NCBI RefSeq assembly: GCF_030269545.1
Contig: NZ_BSTN01000007.1
Coordinates: 186,001-250,000 of the forward strand
Length of the DNA stretch: 64,000 nt
Direction: 5' to 3'
DNA from: Actinomadura sp. NBRC 104425
Lineage (GTDB): Bacteria > Actinomycetota > Actinomycetes > Streptosporangiales > Streptosporangiaceae
Every line of letters begins with the position of its first letter. Position 1 is the first letter of the stretch. Both the position numbers and the translations under genes were made by a program. This document shows positions 1 to 7,679 of this stretch, piece by piece. The notes under the pieces were generated by a model. The model worked only from the letters and a program-made list of their open reading frames with translations, did not search any database and was not told the origin of the DNA.

Positions 1-387
1 CGGCGCGTTCGCGAACGTGATCGGCGATCCGCTTCCCCGGCGGGCGGCACCGGTGCCGTGACGACGTGCGTCGCTTAGCGTGCCGGAGATCGTGCAGTCG
101 GATTGCCGAAGTCCCGCGCGAGTACAGATGCGCTCAAAGGCGCGAGCCAAGTTGCGCGGTTCGAGGGGACAGCCCGTCCGCGCAGACAAGACCAGGCCAG
201 TTTCCCCATTCCCGCCCGCCCCGCGCGTGTCCTGCATTAGCTGCCCAGCCAGGCCGACGAACACTTCTCAGACGATCGACGAAATGGTCAGGCCCTTCCG
301 CCCCGCTTCCGTTGTGACCACGGCCCGGGTGAGCTGACCACCCACCCTCGGTGCACAACCTCGGGCACGGCACCGGACACGCCGGCG
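1..387. other. no supportable gene at the left edge
   Basis: Short open frames exist here on both strands, but none has a ribosome binding site, recognisable protein character or a link to a neighbour. The minus-strand gene ending at 388 reads toward this stretch, so it probably holds that transcript's 3' end plus decayed sequence. Confidence 0.4.
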
Positions 388-681
388 TCACGACGACATG
401 CTGCGCGGCGTGTGCGCCGACATGCCCGGTGCGGTCTCCGGCAGCGTTCTCCAGTTGCGAGGCCACGGCCAGCCCGCCGGGTTCAGGATCGCCCTTCGCA
501 GTTCAGCCGGGTCGACCGCTTCCACCAGCCGCCACCGGGCCCCGATCGGGACCATCGCCCACCAGGAACCTGTCGCCTTCCCGTACCACGCCGGTATCTC
601 TGGGAAGTCCCGCCTGATACCTGCCAGCAGCCACCCGTCCGCATCGGACGGCGCCATCCGGCATGGCTGCTCACCCGTCAT
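388..681 (-). CDS. small hypothetical protein, 97 aa, coupled to the gene upstream
   Basis: Function unknown; I do not recognise the family. The ATG at 681 lies inside the end of the upstream minus-strand gene, whose TGA is at 673-671, an 11-base overlap that implies translational coupling. The protein is soluble, with a Trp-rich centre (GWLLAGIRRDFPEIPAWYG, then SWWAMVP and RWRLVEAVDPAELRRAI). The frame stays open upstream of 681, but that extension is Arg/Cys-rich, overlaps the other gene fully and looks non-coding. Small coupled pairs of this kind often sit beside XRE-type regulators in actinomycetes, as here; any functional link is inference. Confidence 0.55.
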   Translation of the reverse strand: MTGEQPCRMAPSDADGWLLAGIRRDFPEIPAWYGKATGSWWAMVPIGARWRLVEAVDPAELRRAILNPAGWPWPRNWRTLPETAPGMSAHTPRSMSS

Positions 682-1099
682 CACGCGGCCCACCGTGTGA
701 CGCCGCGTCAGCGGCGGAGGGCACCTCCAGGACTTTCGCGATCCTGTCGGCCGCCAGTGCGGCATCGGCCGCCGGGCACAGCGGTTCCAGGTCCGGGGGA
801 GACTGCCGCGTCGGCCCCGCCCACGCCCAGTACCACCACAGCACCCCGCCGTCATCGGGATTGGGGAGGCACCGCACCTCCTGCCGCAGACCCGGACTCA
901 TCACCCGCGTGCGGGGATCATCGCCCTCAGGGTCCCCGGCGGGGTTGATTGTCAGCACGACACCCAGTGCGAGCACCCTGCCCACCAGGCCCCGCGCGTC
1001 CAGCGCCGACACCAGCGCCGACGACATCGCGGTCACCCGCTCAGCCAACGGCCGCGTGTCGGAGTCGTCCACAGGCTGACTGTTGGTCACCTCGTTCAT
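671..1099 (-). CDS. hypothetical protein, 142 aa
   Basis: Function unknown. The start at 1099 was chosen because GGGAGGCGAC lies directly upstream of the ATG; the longer open frame to 1384 encodes a Cys/Trp/Arg-rich stretch unlike a real N-terminus. The protein starts MNEVTNSQPVDDSD and has an Ala/Leu/Val-rich central part (ALVSALDARGLVGRVLALGVVLTINPAG) and a Trp-Trp-Tyr cluster (GGVLWWYWAWAG) near residue 100. No signal peptide or membrane helix is evident. It is the first gene of a two-gene unit divergent from the frameshifted XRE/TPR regulator at 1526, so that regulator's ancestor may have acted on the shared intergenic region. Confidence 0.6.
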   Translation of the reverse strand: MNEVTNSQPVDDSDTRPLAERVTAMSSALVSALDARGLVGRVLALGVVLTINPAGDPEGDDPRTRVMSPGLRQEVRCLPNPDDGGVLWWYWAWAGPTRQSPPDLEPLCPAADAALAADRIAKVLEVPSAADAASHGGPRDDG

Positions 1100-1525
1100 G
1101 TCGCCTCCCACACCCCCGGAGCGGGACCGCCGGCCCGTACTGCGACACGGCCACTTATGCGGCCAGGCCGGGGGGTCACCAGGTCGCCGCCTACCAACCG
1201 CATCGCGCCGCCGGTCCCGCCGCTCATCAGGCCACCCGCGTCTTACGCGTCGGTGCAGACCCCAGACACGGAGACCGCCGAGGCCCGTCATCCGTGCTGG
1301 GCGGCCCCACCAGCACCACCCGGCGGGGGTGAAGCAACATCCAGCCCCGCCCCCCACACCGGGAACACCCAGCCGTTCGCGCATCGCTCATGCACACCAA
1401 GAATCAAGATCAACAGGGGGTACTTCGAGATCCTGGAGTAATCCAACGAATGGATATAGGCTCCCCGGCATCCATGAAGCCGCGCGTAGAACTGGGCAAA
1501 TAACCGCAAAGGGGGATTGTGGGGG
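1100..1525. promoter_or_regulatory. divergent intergenic region upstream of the XRE/TPR regulator
   Basis: This 426-base stretch separates two divergently transcribed units. Its right third (about 1380-1510) is less GC-rich than the surroundings and ends in AAAGGGGGA at 1508-1516, a ribosome binding site about nine bases before the ATG at 1526. It should hold both promoters, but I cannot assign -35/-10 boxes with confidence. No gene is supported inside it. Confidence 0.4.
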
Positions 1526-2822
1526 ATGCCCGGATCAGCTTTTGAGCCGATCCACCTACCAGACTGGGTCTGGCGCACGCCGGAGGCAGACAAGATCCTT
1601 TCAACGCGTGACGTGGGCGCCCTCTTCCGTCTCGCGAAGCGGTACGCGGGGGCGAGCCAGAACCGCATCGCCGCCGTCACCACCATTGGCCAGCCGCGCG
1701 TCAACGGCCTCATGCGCGACAAGGGCGGCCCCATAGAGAAGCTGGAACTGTTCGAGCGCATCGCCGACGGTCTGAACATGCCCGACCATGCACGCATGCG
1801 CTTCGGTCTGGCCCCCCCGCAACACCTCAGCAGAAGCCCCGCAGACGTCGCCGACCGTCCCGGCACTCCCGCCTGTCAGGCTTCCGAAGAAGCCCAGTCC
1901 CCTGGTTGTTGCCGGTTTGCGAAAAGTACTCAACGCGCACATCCAGGCCGACGCGGTCATGGGTCCACTGTTCTTGCTCCCCGCCGTCCACAGTCAGATC
2001 CCCGTCATCGAGCGGATATGCCACACGAGCCGAGGTGCCGACCGCATAGAAGCCCTGAACTTCGGAAGTGAATTCCTGGAATTCTGTGGGTGGCTCTACC
2101 AGGACGCGGGTGACTTTGAAGCCGCGATGTACTGGACGAACAGAGCCCAAGATTATGCGACAGAACTTGGAGATCCGTGCGTTACATCATACATTCTCAT
2201 GCGCAAGAGCAATATCTCGACGGATGCACGTGATCCCGAACTCGCCTTGAGTCTCGCCGAGTCTGCCCTCAAAAATGAGGACATGCTCACACCGCGCTTG
2301 CGAGCCGTCATACTACGGCAACGCGCGAATGTGAACGCCATGCTGCGGAACCGGCGAGACTTCGAACACGATTCAGAGGAAGCGCTGTCCCAAGCTGCCG
2401 ACGGGTTGGATCAAGAGGAGGACGACCGCGCTCGCTACTGCACTCCCGCATACGTAGAAATGGAGTCCGGCGGAGCATGGACCATGCTCGGCAAGCCGAG
2501 CGCAGCGCTTCCAATCTTCGAGGAGAGCAGAGCGCAACTCCAAGGCTCCACCCAGATCCGAGACCACGCACTCTGTCTGGCCAGACTCGCCACTGCCTAT
2601 GCCGCGGCCGACGAGCCGGAAGAGGCGTGCAAGGTTGTCCACGAGGTGTTGCCCCTTACCCAGTCGCTAGGTTCACCGAGGGTGCTTGCCCAGCTCAGGC
2701 GCGCGAGGAACAAGATGGGCAGATGGTCGCGTGACCCCGAGGTGGCAGACTTGATTCGGAGGCTCGATCTCACTGTTGAGGCCCCCGCATCACCGCCGTC
2801 CCGATCGGAGGGAGCACCGTGA
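1526..2822 (+). pseudogene. XRE-type regulator with TPR domain, frameshifted at a C7 run
   Basis: Ancestrally one protein of about 430 residues: an N-terminal helix-turn-helix (residues about 25-95, including GALFRLAKRYAGASQNRIAAV and a GQPRVNGLMRD recognition-helix region), a proline-rich linker, then TPR-like helical repeats (FLEFCGWLYQDAGDFEAAMYW, then LGDPCVTSYILMRKSNI and later DPELALSLAESALKNED). The HTH half is open from 1526 to 2071; the TPR half is open in the next frame up to 2822. The frames join cleanly if one C is removed from CCCCCCC at about 1812-1818. It is either a sequencing or assembly error, a recent mutation, or slippage-controlled expression. The ATG at 1526 has AAAGGGGGA upstream; a TTG at 1517 is too close to that site. 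The 3' end overlaps the creatininase start (GTGA). Confidence 0.75.
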
Positions 2823-3544
2823 ACCATCTCCTGCCCACGGCCACGGCAACCGACGAGCAGCGCCGTAACGCAAACGTGGCCGTTCTTCCGGTCGGAAGTT
2901 TCGAACAACATGGCGACTATCTACCACTGATCACAGATACCGTCGTAGCATGCGCTATCGCCCGAGAATTGGCGGACGCATACCCCGTGCTTTTGCTTCC
3001 ACCCATAACACTTTCCTGCTCGCATGAACACAGTGCATGGGCAGGAACCACCAGCATCTCAGCCCAAACTCTTTTCTCTGTGATCAACGACGTGTACGAG
3101 TCCGTAACCCGCTCTGGCCCGTTCGCCATGGCAGTTGTCAACGGGCACGGCGGCAACTATGTGCTCAGCAACGTCGTCCAGGAGGCGAACGCCAAGGGGC
3201 ATCGCATGGCACTGTTCCCGCAGCGGGAGGATTGGAACGACGCCCGCAAGGCCGGAGAGTTGGTCACGTCCATCAGCGAAGACATGCACGCAGGTGAGAT
3301 CGAGACGTCGATCCTCTTGCATGTGACTCCGGACCTGGTACGGCGCGGCTACGAATCCGCCGATCACATGGCAAATGACCGCCGCCATCTCCTGACCGCA
3401 GGCATGCAGGCCTACACCGAGAGCGGAGTCATCGGTCGTCCATCGCTCGGCACCGCCGAGAAGGGCAAGGCTGTGCTCGGCTCACTCGTCCAGAGCTTCG
3501 CCGAAGTTCTGCGTCTGCTCGACAACGCACCGCCCCGCCCATGA
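2819..3544 (+). CDS. creatininase-family amidohydrolase
   Basis: A 241-residue protein of the creatininase/MftE family: metal-dependent hydrolases of cyclic amides or small peptide-derived amides. Visible family motifs are PVGSFEQHGDYLPLITDT near residue 24 (metal-binding Glu, His and Asp), NGHGGN near 110 and DMHAGEIETS near 157 (His and Glu ligands). Length is normal for the family. The GTG start overlaps the TGA of the upstream regulator by four bases, so the two are translationally coupled. The substrate cannot be read from sequence; no mycofactocin genes (mftABCD) are nearby, so this is not a standard mycofactocin locus. The neighbouring flavoprotein, HAD and YdcF genes suggest a small-molecule modification pathway, which is inference. 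Confidence 0.85.
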   Translation: MNHLLPTATATDEQRRNANVAVLPVGSFEQHGDYLPLITDTVVACAIARELADAYPVLLLPPITLSCSHEHSAWAGTTSISAQTLFSVINDVYESVTRSGPFAMAVVNGHGGNYVLSNVVQEANAKGHRMALFPQREDWNDARKAGELVTSISEDMHAGEIETSILLHVTPDLVRRGYESADHMANDRRHLLTAGMQAYTESGVIGRPSLGTAEKGKAVLGSLVQSFAEVLRLLDNAPPRP

Positions 3545-3593
3545 ACAATGCCGAATCCCGTTTTCAGGGATCAAGGGCGGCGCCGCTCGCGCC

Positions 3594-3637
3594 GCCGCAC
3601 CCGCCCCGCGCCCACGCCGCCCGGAGCGTGCGGCGTG
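3594..3637 (+). repeat. 44-bp imperfect direct repeat, copy 1
   Basis: Copy 1 of a 44-base sequence that recurs at 6201-6244 with the same spacing throughout and about 37 of 44 positions identical. The best conserved part is the last 22 bases (core GGAGCGTGCGGCGTG). The copies bracket the TPR-flavoprotein-HAD block. In copy 1 the core also forms the hairpin listed separately. Confidence 0.7.
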
Positions 3638-3642
3638 GGCGC
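3608..3642. terminator. strong hairpin after the creatininase gene
   Basis: A perfect 13-bp stem (GCGCCCACGCCGC pairing with GCGGCGTGGGCGC) with a nine-base loop, 64 bases after the creatininase stop. There is no T-tract, as is common for actinomycete terminators. The nominal longer frame of the next gene would run through it, which argues that the next gene starts downstream. Confidence 0.6.
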
Positions 3643-3700
3643 CGGTCTCCGGACGTCGGGGCGAAAAGGCCGCGCGCCGCACACCTCCGACGCCGCCCGC

Positions 3701-4912
3701 ATGACCTTGGGCTTGGCGCCACGTACCTTCGAGTCGAGCACAACCCCGAGGAGCAACGCGACCACCATCACACGGCAAGACGGGCACGCGGTCTTGGACG
3801 CAGCCGGATTACTGGTTTCCCTGGACGTAGATCCCGACGTCCAGCAGGAAGGGGAGCCCGTGCGAAGGCGGACGTTCCACAAGATCGCCGGAGCCGGTGT
3901 GTTCAACGCGATCCTCGCCGACGTACCTGGCGACGACGCCCCGCTCAAAGGCATCGACGCGTTCGCGGCCGCGCTGGCGGGCTATGCCGATATCGGCACC
4001 CCACCCAGCCAAAACACGGTCGACCTGACCAGGTTGACCAACGCCGTAGCGGCGGCCAAGCGCAACTACCAGGACTGCCGCTATTGCGTCGTCATCGACT
4101 CCCTGCCGCGCCTCCTGGTCGACCTGCGTGCCGCATGCGAGTCCCACGAGGGAGACGCCCGTCTCAAGGCCGAGGCACTGTCGGCCGAGGCGCACCACGT
4201 CGCGGCGAGCATCCTGCTCAAGCTCGACCAGGAAGGGCTAGCCTGGCTCGCCGCCGATCGCAGCATGCAGGCCGCACGCAACAGCCAAGACCTGACGATC
4301 ATCGGCTCCAGCGCCCGTATCGTCACCCACGCCCTGATGCACGGCGGACACCACGGCGCCGCCATTCGGACCGCGAGCACGTTCGCCGAGCGCATTTACC
4401 GCGACGCCGACGACAAAACGCCCGCCTTCCTGTCGGTGTACGGCGCCCTTCTGCTGCGTGGAGCCGTCGCCGCCGGTCGGCGCGCTGACCGGGACACCGC
4501 CGCCACCCTCCTGGACGAGGCCGAGAACGCCGCTCGACAACTCGGCGGAGACTTCAACCACCGCTGGACCGCGTTCGGCCCGACCAACGTCCAACTCCAC
4601 CGCGTCAACATCGCCCTTCAGGTAGGCGATGCCGGAACCGCCCTTCAACAGGCCCGCCGGATCAACCTCGATCGCATCCCCCTGACCGAGCGCAAGGCGA
4701 TCCTCCTTATCGACACCTCCCGCGCCCTCACCCACTGGGGCAAGCACGACAAGGCCTATGACATGCTGCGCCTCGCCTACAGCATCGCCCCCGAAGAGAT
4801 CTCGCAACGCCCCTCCAACCACCGCATGATGCGCGAACTCATGACCAGCGCCCCGCCCAGCACCAGGCGGAACCTTCGGGCATTCGCCGCACAGATCGGG
4901 GTGCGCCTGTGA
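3701..4912 (+). CDS. TPR-like regulator-family protein lacking its HTH domain
   Basis: The C-terminal part (residues about 60-403) matches the helical-repeat half of actinomycete XRE/TPR regulators, including the RRRTFHKIAGAGVFNAILADV segment that normally follows the DNA-binding domain. No helix-turn-helix is found upstream in any frame, and the frame extending to 3548 passes through a hairpin and encodes Arg/Pro-rich noise, so I start at the ATG at 3701. It may be a truncated regulator, or a protein that senses a ligand or partner without binding DNA. Its TGA overlaps the GTG of the flavoprotein gene, so the two are co-translated. Paired helices such as HHVAASILLKLDQEGLAWLAAD support the TPR-like fold. 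Confidence 0.6.
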   Translation: MTLGLAPRTFESSTTPRSNATTITRQDGHAVLDAAGLLVSLDVDPDVQQEGEPVRRRTFHKIAGAGVFNAILADVPGDDAPLKGIDAFAAALAGYADIGTPPSQNTVDLTRLTNAVAAAKRNYQDCRYCVVIDSLPRLLVDLRAACESHEGDARLKAEALSAEAHHVAASILLKLDQEGLAWLAADRSMQAARNSQDLTIIGSSARIVTHALMHGGHHGAAIRTASTFAERIYRDADDKTPAFLSVYGALLLRGAVAAGRRADRDTAATLLDEAENAARQLGGDFNHRWTAFGPTNVQLHRVNIALQVGDAGTALQQARRINLDRIPLTERKAILLIDTSRALTHWGKHDKAYDMLRLAYSIAPEEISQRPSNHRMMRELMTSAPPSTRRNLRAFAAQIGVRL

Positions 4913-5478
4913 CCGAGACCGACCGCCGCCCAGTCCTCTACGTCATCGTGTGTGCTGCCGGACCCGCCGGCGATGTCGGGAAGCTTGTCACGCTGGCCCA
5001 GCAGCGGGGTTGGGACGTTCGGGTCATCGCCACGCCGTCGGCTTTGGGCTTCATCGACGTTCCCGCCTTGGAGGCGCAGACCGGCTTCCCAGTGCGCAGC
5101 GAGTACCGCAGGCCGGGCGAACCCCGCTCGCCCAAGGCGGACGCCATCATCGTCGCTCCGGCGACCTACAACACCATCAACAAGTGGGCCGCGGGCATCA
5201 GCGACACCTACGCGCTGGGCATCCTCGCCGAAGCCCCGGGGCTGGGCATTCCCGTGGTGGTCCTGCCGTTCGTCAACACCGCCCTCGCCGGCCGCGGCCC
5301 CTTCCAACGCAGCGTTTCCGACCTCCGCGCCGAAGGCGTCCGCATCCTCCTCGGCCCCGGCGAGTTCGAACCCCACGCGCCTGGCACAGGCGGCAAGTAT
5401 CTCGCCACTTACCCTTGGTCTCTCGCCATCAGCGAGGTCGAAAGGCTGCAAGACGTGCAAGTGGACTCCAACAGCTGA
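4909..5478 (+). CDS. flavoprotein, phosphopantothenoylcysteine decarboxylase-like
   Basis: A 189-residue homo-oligomeric flavin-containing cysteine decarboxylase-like protein (CoaC/EpiD/LanD superfamily). Family features are the Rossmann start VLYVIVCAAGPAGDVGKLV, a PATYNTINKWAAGISD segment near residue 88 (the conserved flavin-site P-A-T-x-N-T-x-N-K-W-A-x-G-I-S-D) and VLPFVNTALA. The GTG start overlaps the preceding TGA. Members outside CoaBC often act in specialised metabolism, for example oxidative decarboxylation of peptide C-terminal cysteines. No precursor peptide is obvious here, so the substrate is unknown. The downstream HAD and YdcF genes suggest a shared small pathway. Confidence 0.8.
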   Translation: MTETDRRPVLYVIVCAAGPAGDVGKLVTLAQQRGWDVRVIATPSALGFIDVPALEAQTGFPVRSEYRRPGEPRSPKADAIIVAPATYNTINKWAAGISDTYALGILAEAPGLGIPVVVLPFVNTALAGRGPFQRSVSDLRAEGVRILLGPGEFEPHAPGTGGKYLATYPWSLAISEVERLQDVQVDSNS

Positions 5479-5489
5479 CATGCGGAGCC

Positions 5490-6197
5490 GTGGCTGAGCC
5501 AGTGAGCAAGCTCGTCCTGTGGGACGTCGATCACACGCTGATCGAGACCGGCGGAGTCGGAAGCGAGGTGTTCAAGGACGCGTTCGAGCAGGTCACCGGC
5601 CGCAAGATCGACAGGTTGGCCGACGTGACCGGCCGTACCGAACAGGTGATCTTCCGGGAGACCCTGGAGATGTTCGGCATCGAGGACCCCGGCGACTACT
5701 TCCCCGAGTTCGTCCAGGCCCAGGCCGCCGGCTACCGCGCCCGAGCCGACGAGATGCGCCGACGAGGACGAGCACTCCCCGGCGCCCGCGAGGCGCTCGC
5801 GGCACTCGCCGAACTCCCCCACATCATTCAGACCGTCCTCTCCGGGAACCCCCGCCCCTCCGCCGTTGGGAAGTTGCGCGTGTTCGGCCTTGACGACGTG
5901 CTCGATCTCGACAGCGGCGCCTACGGCACCGACGATCCCGTACGTCTCAACCTGGTCGGCATCGCTCGTCGGCGCGCCGCCCGGCGCCATCGCGTCACCT
6001 TCACCGAAGAGACCACGATCGTCATCGGCGACACCACCCGCGACGTTGAAGCCGCCCTCAAGGGCGGAGCCCAGCTCATCGCCGTGGCCTCCGGCCGCAC
6101 CCCCGCCGAACGACTCCGCGCCGCCGGAGCCGCTACCGTCTTCCCTGACCTCCTCGACACCACCGCCATCGTCCACGCCATCACGACCACGCGCTGA
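5490..6197 (+). CDS. HAD-superfamily hydrolase
   Basis: About 235 residues. The haloacid dehalogenase motifs are visible: DVDHTL near residue 10 (motif I, nucleophile Asp), SGN near 118 (motif II), GKLRVFGL (motif III region) and IVIGDTTRDVEAA near 181 (motif IV acidic pair). A helical cap of C1 type lies between motifs I and II. The likely role is a phosphatase or phosphoglycolate-phosphatase-like enzyme. The start is uncertain: GTG at 5490 (GGAG only two bases away) or GTG at 5502; the open frame extends further upstream but overlaps the flavoprotein gene in another frame. It lies 11 bases after the flavoprotein stop and is probably in the same operon. Confidence 0.8.
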   Translation: MAEPVSKLVLWDVDHTLIETGGVGSEVFKDAFEQVTGRKIDRLADVTGRTEQVIFRETLEMFGIEDPGDYFPEFVQAQAAGYRARADEMRRRGRALPGAREALAALAELPHIIQTVLSGNPRPSAVGKLRVFGLDDVLDLDSGAYGTDDPVRLNLVGIARRRAARRHRVTFTEETTIVIGDTTRDVEAALKGGAQLIAVASGRTPAERLRAAGAATVFPDLLDTTAIVHAITTTR

Positions 6198-6200
6198 ACC

Positions 6201-6244
6201 GCCGCACCGGTCCTGCACCCCTGCCGCCTGGAGCGTGCGGCGTG
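6201..6244 (+). repeat. 44-bp imperfect direct repeat, copy 2
   Basis: Copy 2 of the repeat at 3594-3637, placed just after the HAD gene stop. The terminal 22 bases differ from copy 1 at one position. Here the flanking bases have drifted and the hairpin is weak (five or six pairs). Confidence 0.7.
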
Positions 6245-6341
6245 CTGATTGCGGGAGGTGGACCGGCCGACTCGGTTGAGTTACCTCGGAGGTCGCCTGG
6301 GGTCTGTCATGGTTGTGCTGGGGCGCTGAGGGGAGACCGTG

Positions 6342-7016
6342 ATGGGTGGGGTTCTGCCGGAGGGGCTCCGGGCGGACGTCGAGGTGTTGTGGCGGTATCA
6401 CGACATGGGGCATGCCGTCCGGCGTTGTGATGTCGCGATCGGGCTCGGCAGTCATGATCTCGGGGTGGCGACGTACGCGGCCGAGCTTTATCACCAGGGG
6501 ATGGCGCCGCTGATCGTGTTCACGGGGGCGAACGCGCCGACGACGGTGGAGCGGTTCCCGCGCGGGGAGGCCGTTCACTACCGGGAGCACGCCCTGGCGC
6601 TCGGAGTGCCGGACGAGGCGATCCTGGTTGAGCCGAAGGCGACGAACACCGGGCAGAACATCGCGTTGACGCGCCGGCTTCTCGAGGACAGGAAGATCGA
6701 GGTGCGGTCGGCCCTGGTGATATCCCGTCCGTACCAGCAGCGGCGGGCCTATGCGACCGCGAAGAAGGTGTGGCCGGAGCTTGAGGTGGTGTGCGCGTCC
6801 CGGCCGCTGCCGCTGGACGACTACGTGCGCGGCATCGGCGACGCCGATCGTGTGATCAACATGCTGGTCGGGGACACGCAGCGGGTTTGGGTGTACGCGG
6901 AGCGCGGGTTCGCCATCGCGCAGGAGGTGCCCGCCGAAGTGCTGGGCGCGTATGAGCGGCTGGTCGCGGCGGGGTTCACCAGCAGGCTCGTGGACGGAGA
7001 TCGCGGTTTGGGCTGA
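6342..7016 (+). CDS. YdcF-family protein (DUF218)
   Basis: A 224-residue protein of the YdcF/ElyC/SanA (DUF218) family. It has CDVAIGLGSHDLGVATYAAEL (family nucleotide-like loop near residue 30), LIVFTGANAPTT, EPKATNTGQNIALTRRLL (the conserved family A-x-N-T-x-x-N block near 104) and SALVISRPYQQRRAYATAKK. There is no signal peptide or membrane anchor, so it is cytosolic, like E. coli YdcF, which binds S-adenosylmethionine. GAGGGGAGA precedes GTG 6339 and ATG 6342; I favour the ATG. It is the last plus-strand gene of the accessory island and may belong to the same functional set as the HAD and flavoprotein genes. Function unproven. Confidence 0.8.
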   Translation: MGGVLPEGLRADVEVLWRYHDMGHAVRRCDVAIGLGSHDLGVATYAAELYHQGMAPLIVFTGANAPTTVERFPRGEAVHYREHALALGVPDEAILVEPKATNTGQNIALTRRLLEDRKIEVRSALVISRPYQQRRAYATAKKVWPELEVVCASRPLPLDDYVRGIGDADRVINMLVGDTQRVWVYAERGFAIAQEVPAEVLGAYERLVAAGFTSRLVDGDRGLG

Positions 7017-7063
7017 TCCTGCCGCGCGACCTGTACCGCCAGGGGGCGCAGAGGAATCCGACC

Positions 7064-7567
7064 TCAGCCGTTGGCCGAGGAGCCTGAGGTCTCCTCGAAG
7101 ACGATCCAGGTGCGGGTGGTGCGGACGCCGGTGACCGCGTGGATTCCGGCGAGGACGACGTCGCGGAGGGTGGCGGTGTCGGGGGTGCGGACGAGCATGA
7201 TCAGGTCGACGTCGCCGCCCACGAACGCCAGGTGCTGGACGTAGGGCACCTCGCGCAGGTTGACCGAGACGTCGCGCCAGGCGTGCTGGTCGATGCTCAC
7301 CAGGACGTAGGCGGTGGTGCCGAGGCCGGCGCGGACTGGGTCGACGCGGGCGCTGAAGCCGGTGATGACGCCTTCGGCGAGCAGGCGTTCCAGGCGGGCG
7401 TAGGCGTTGGAGCGGGAGATGCGGACGCGTTCGGCGAGGGCGCGGATGGACATGCGGCCGTCGGCGGTCAGCTCGCGCAGGATGGCGCGGTCGATGTCGT
7501 CGAGGGGCACCGCCGAATGTCCCGGGGGCGGGGTCGCCGGTGGAATGTTGAGGGACAGATGGTCCAT
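7064..7567 (-). CDS. Lrp/AsnC-family transcriptional regulator (BkdR-like)
   Basis: 167 residues: an N-terminal winged HTH of the AsnC type (LDDIDRAILRELTADGRMSIRALAERVRISRSNAYARLERLLAEGVI split across residues about 22-69) followed by the ligand-binding RAM domain (residues about 85-160, with VLVSIDQHAWRDV and GGDVDLIMLVRTPD). It is divergent from the E1 alpha gene at 7680, with 112 bases between them. In Streptomyces and Pseudomonas such a regulator (BkdR) controls branched-chain keto-acid dehydrogenase genes, so this one most likely senses a branched-chain amino acid and regulates the divergent operon and itself. That assignment is from context. Confidence 0.85.
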   Translation of the reverse strand: MDHLSLNIPPATPPPGHSAVPLDDIDRAILRELTADGRMSIRALAERVRISRSNAYARLERLLAEGVITGFSARVDPVRAGLGTTAYVLVSIDQHAWRDVSVNLREVPYVQHLAFVGGDVDLIMLVRTPDTATLRDVVLAGIHAVTGVRTTRTWIVFEETSGSSANG

Positions 7568-7679
7568 GGTGACCCCCTGAAAAAGCCGTATGTCCGGACT
7601 TTAGCGCGGTTATTGAGACGTATGGCCCAACTGATTCATATTCCTCCAAAGAAGGCACGGACGAGGAGGTTGGTGCCGT
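7568..7679. promoter_or_regulatory. Lrp / E1 alpha divergent promoter region
   Basis: A 112-base region that is locally AT-rich (about 7590-7655), as expected for Lrp-type binding and two back-to-back promoters. GAGGAGGT at 7663-7670 is the ribosome binding site for the ATG at 7680. The palindrome TCCGGA at 7592-7597 could be part of an operator. I cannot assign -10 boxes reliably. Confidence 0.45.

Noticed and set aside
134..466. 110-codon minus-strand frame near the left edge
   Set aside because: It begins inside the end of a better gene, has no ribosome binding site and no protein-like character.
2819..3544. Mycofactocin biosynthesis locus suggested by the MftE-like creatininase
   Set aside because: No mftA precursor, mftB chaperone or radical-SAM mftC is found in the flanking genes.
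3548..3700. N-terminal extension of the TPR protein to 3548
   Set aside because: It crosses a perfect 13-bp hairpin and encodes Arg/Pro-rich sequence without homologous character.
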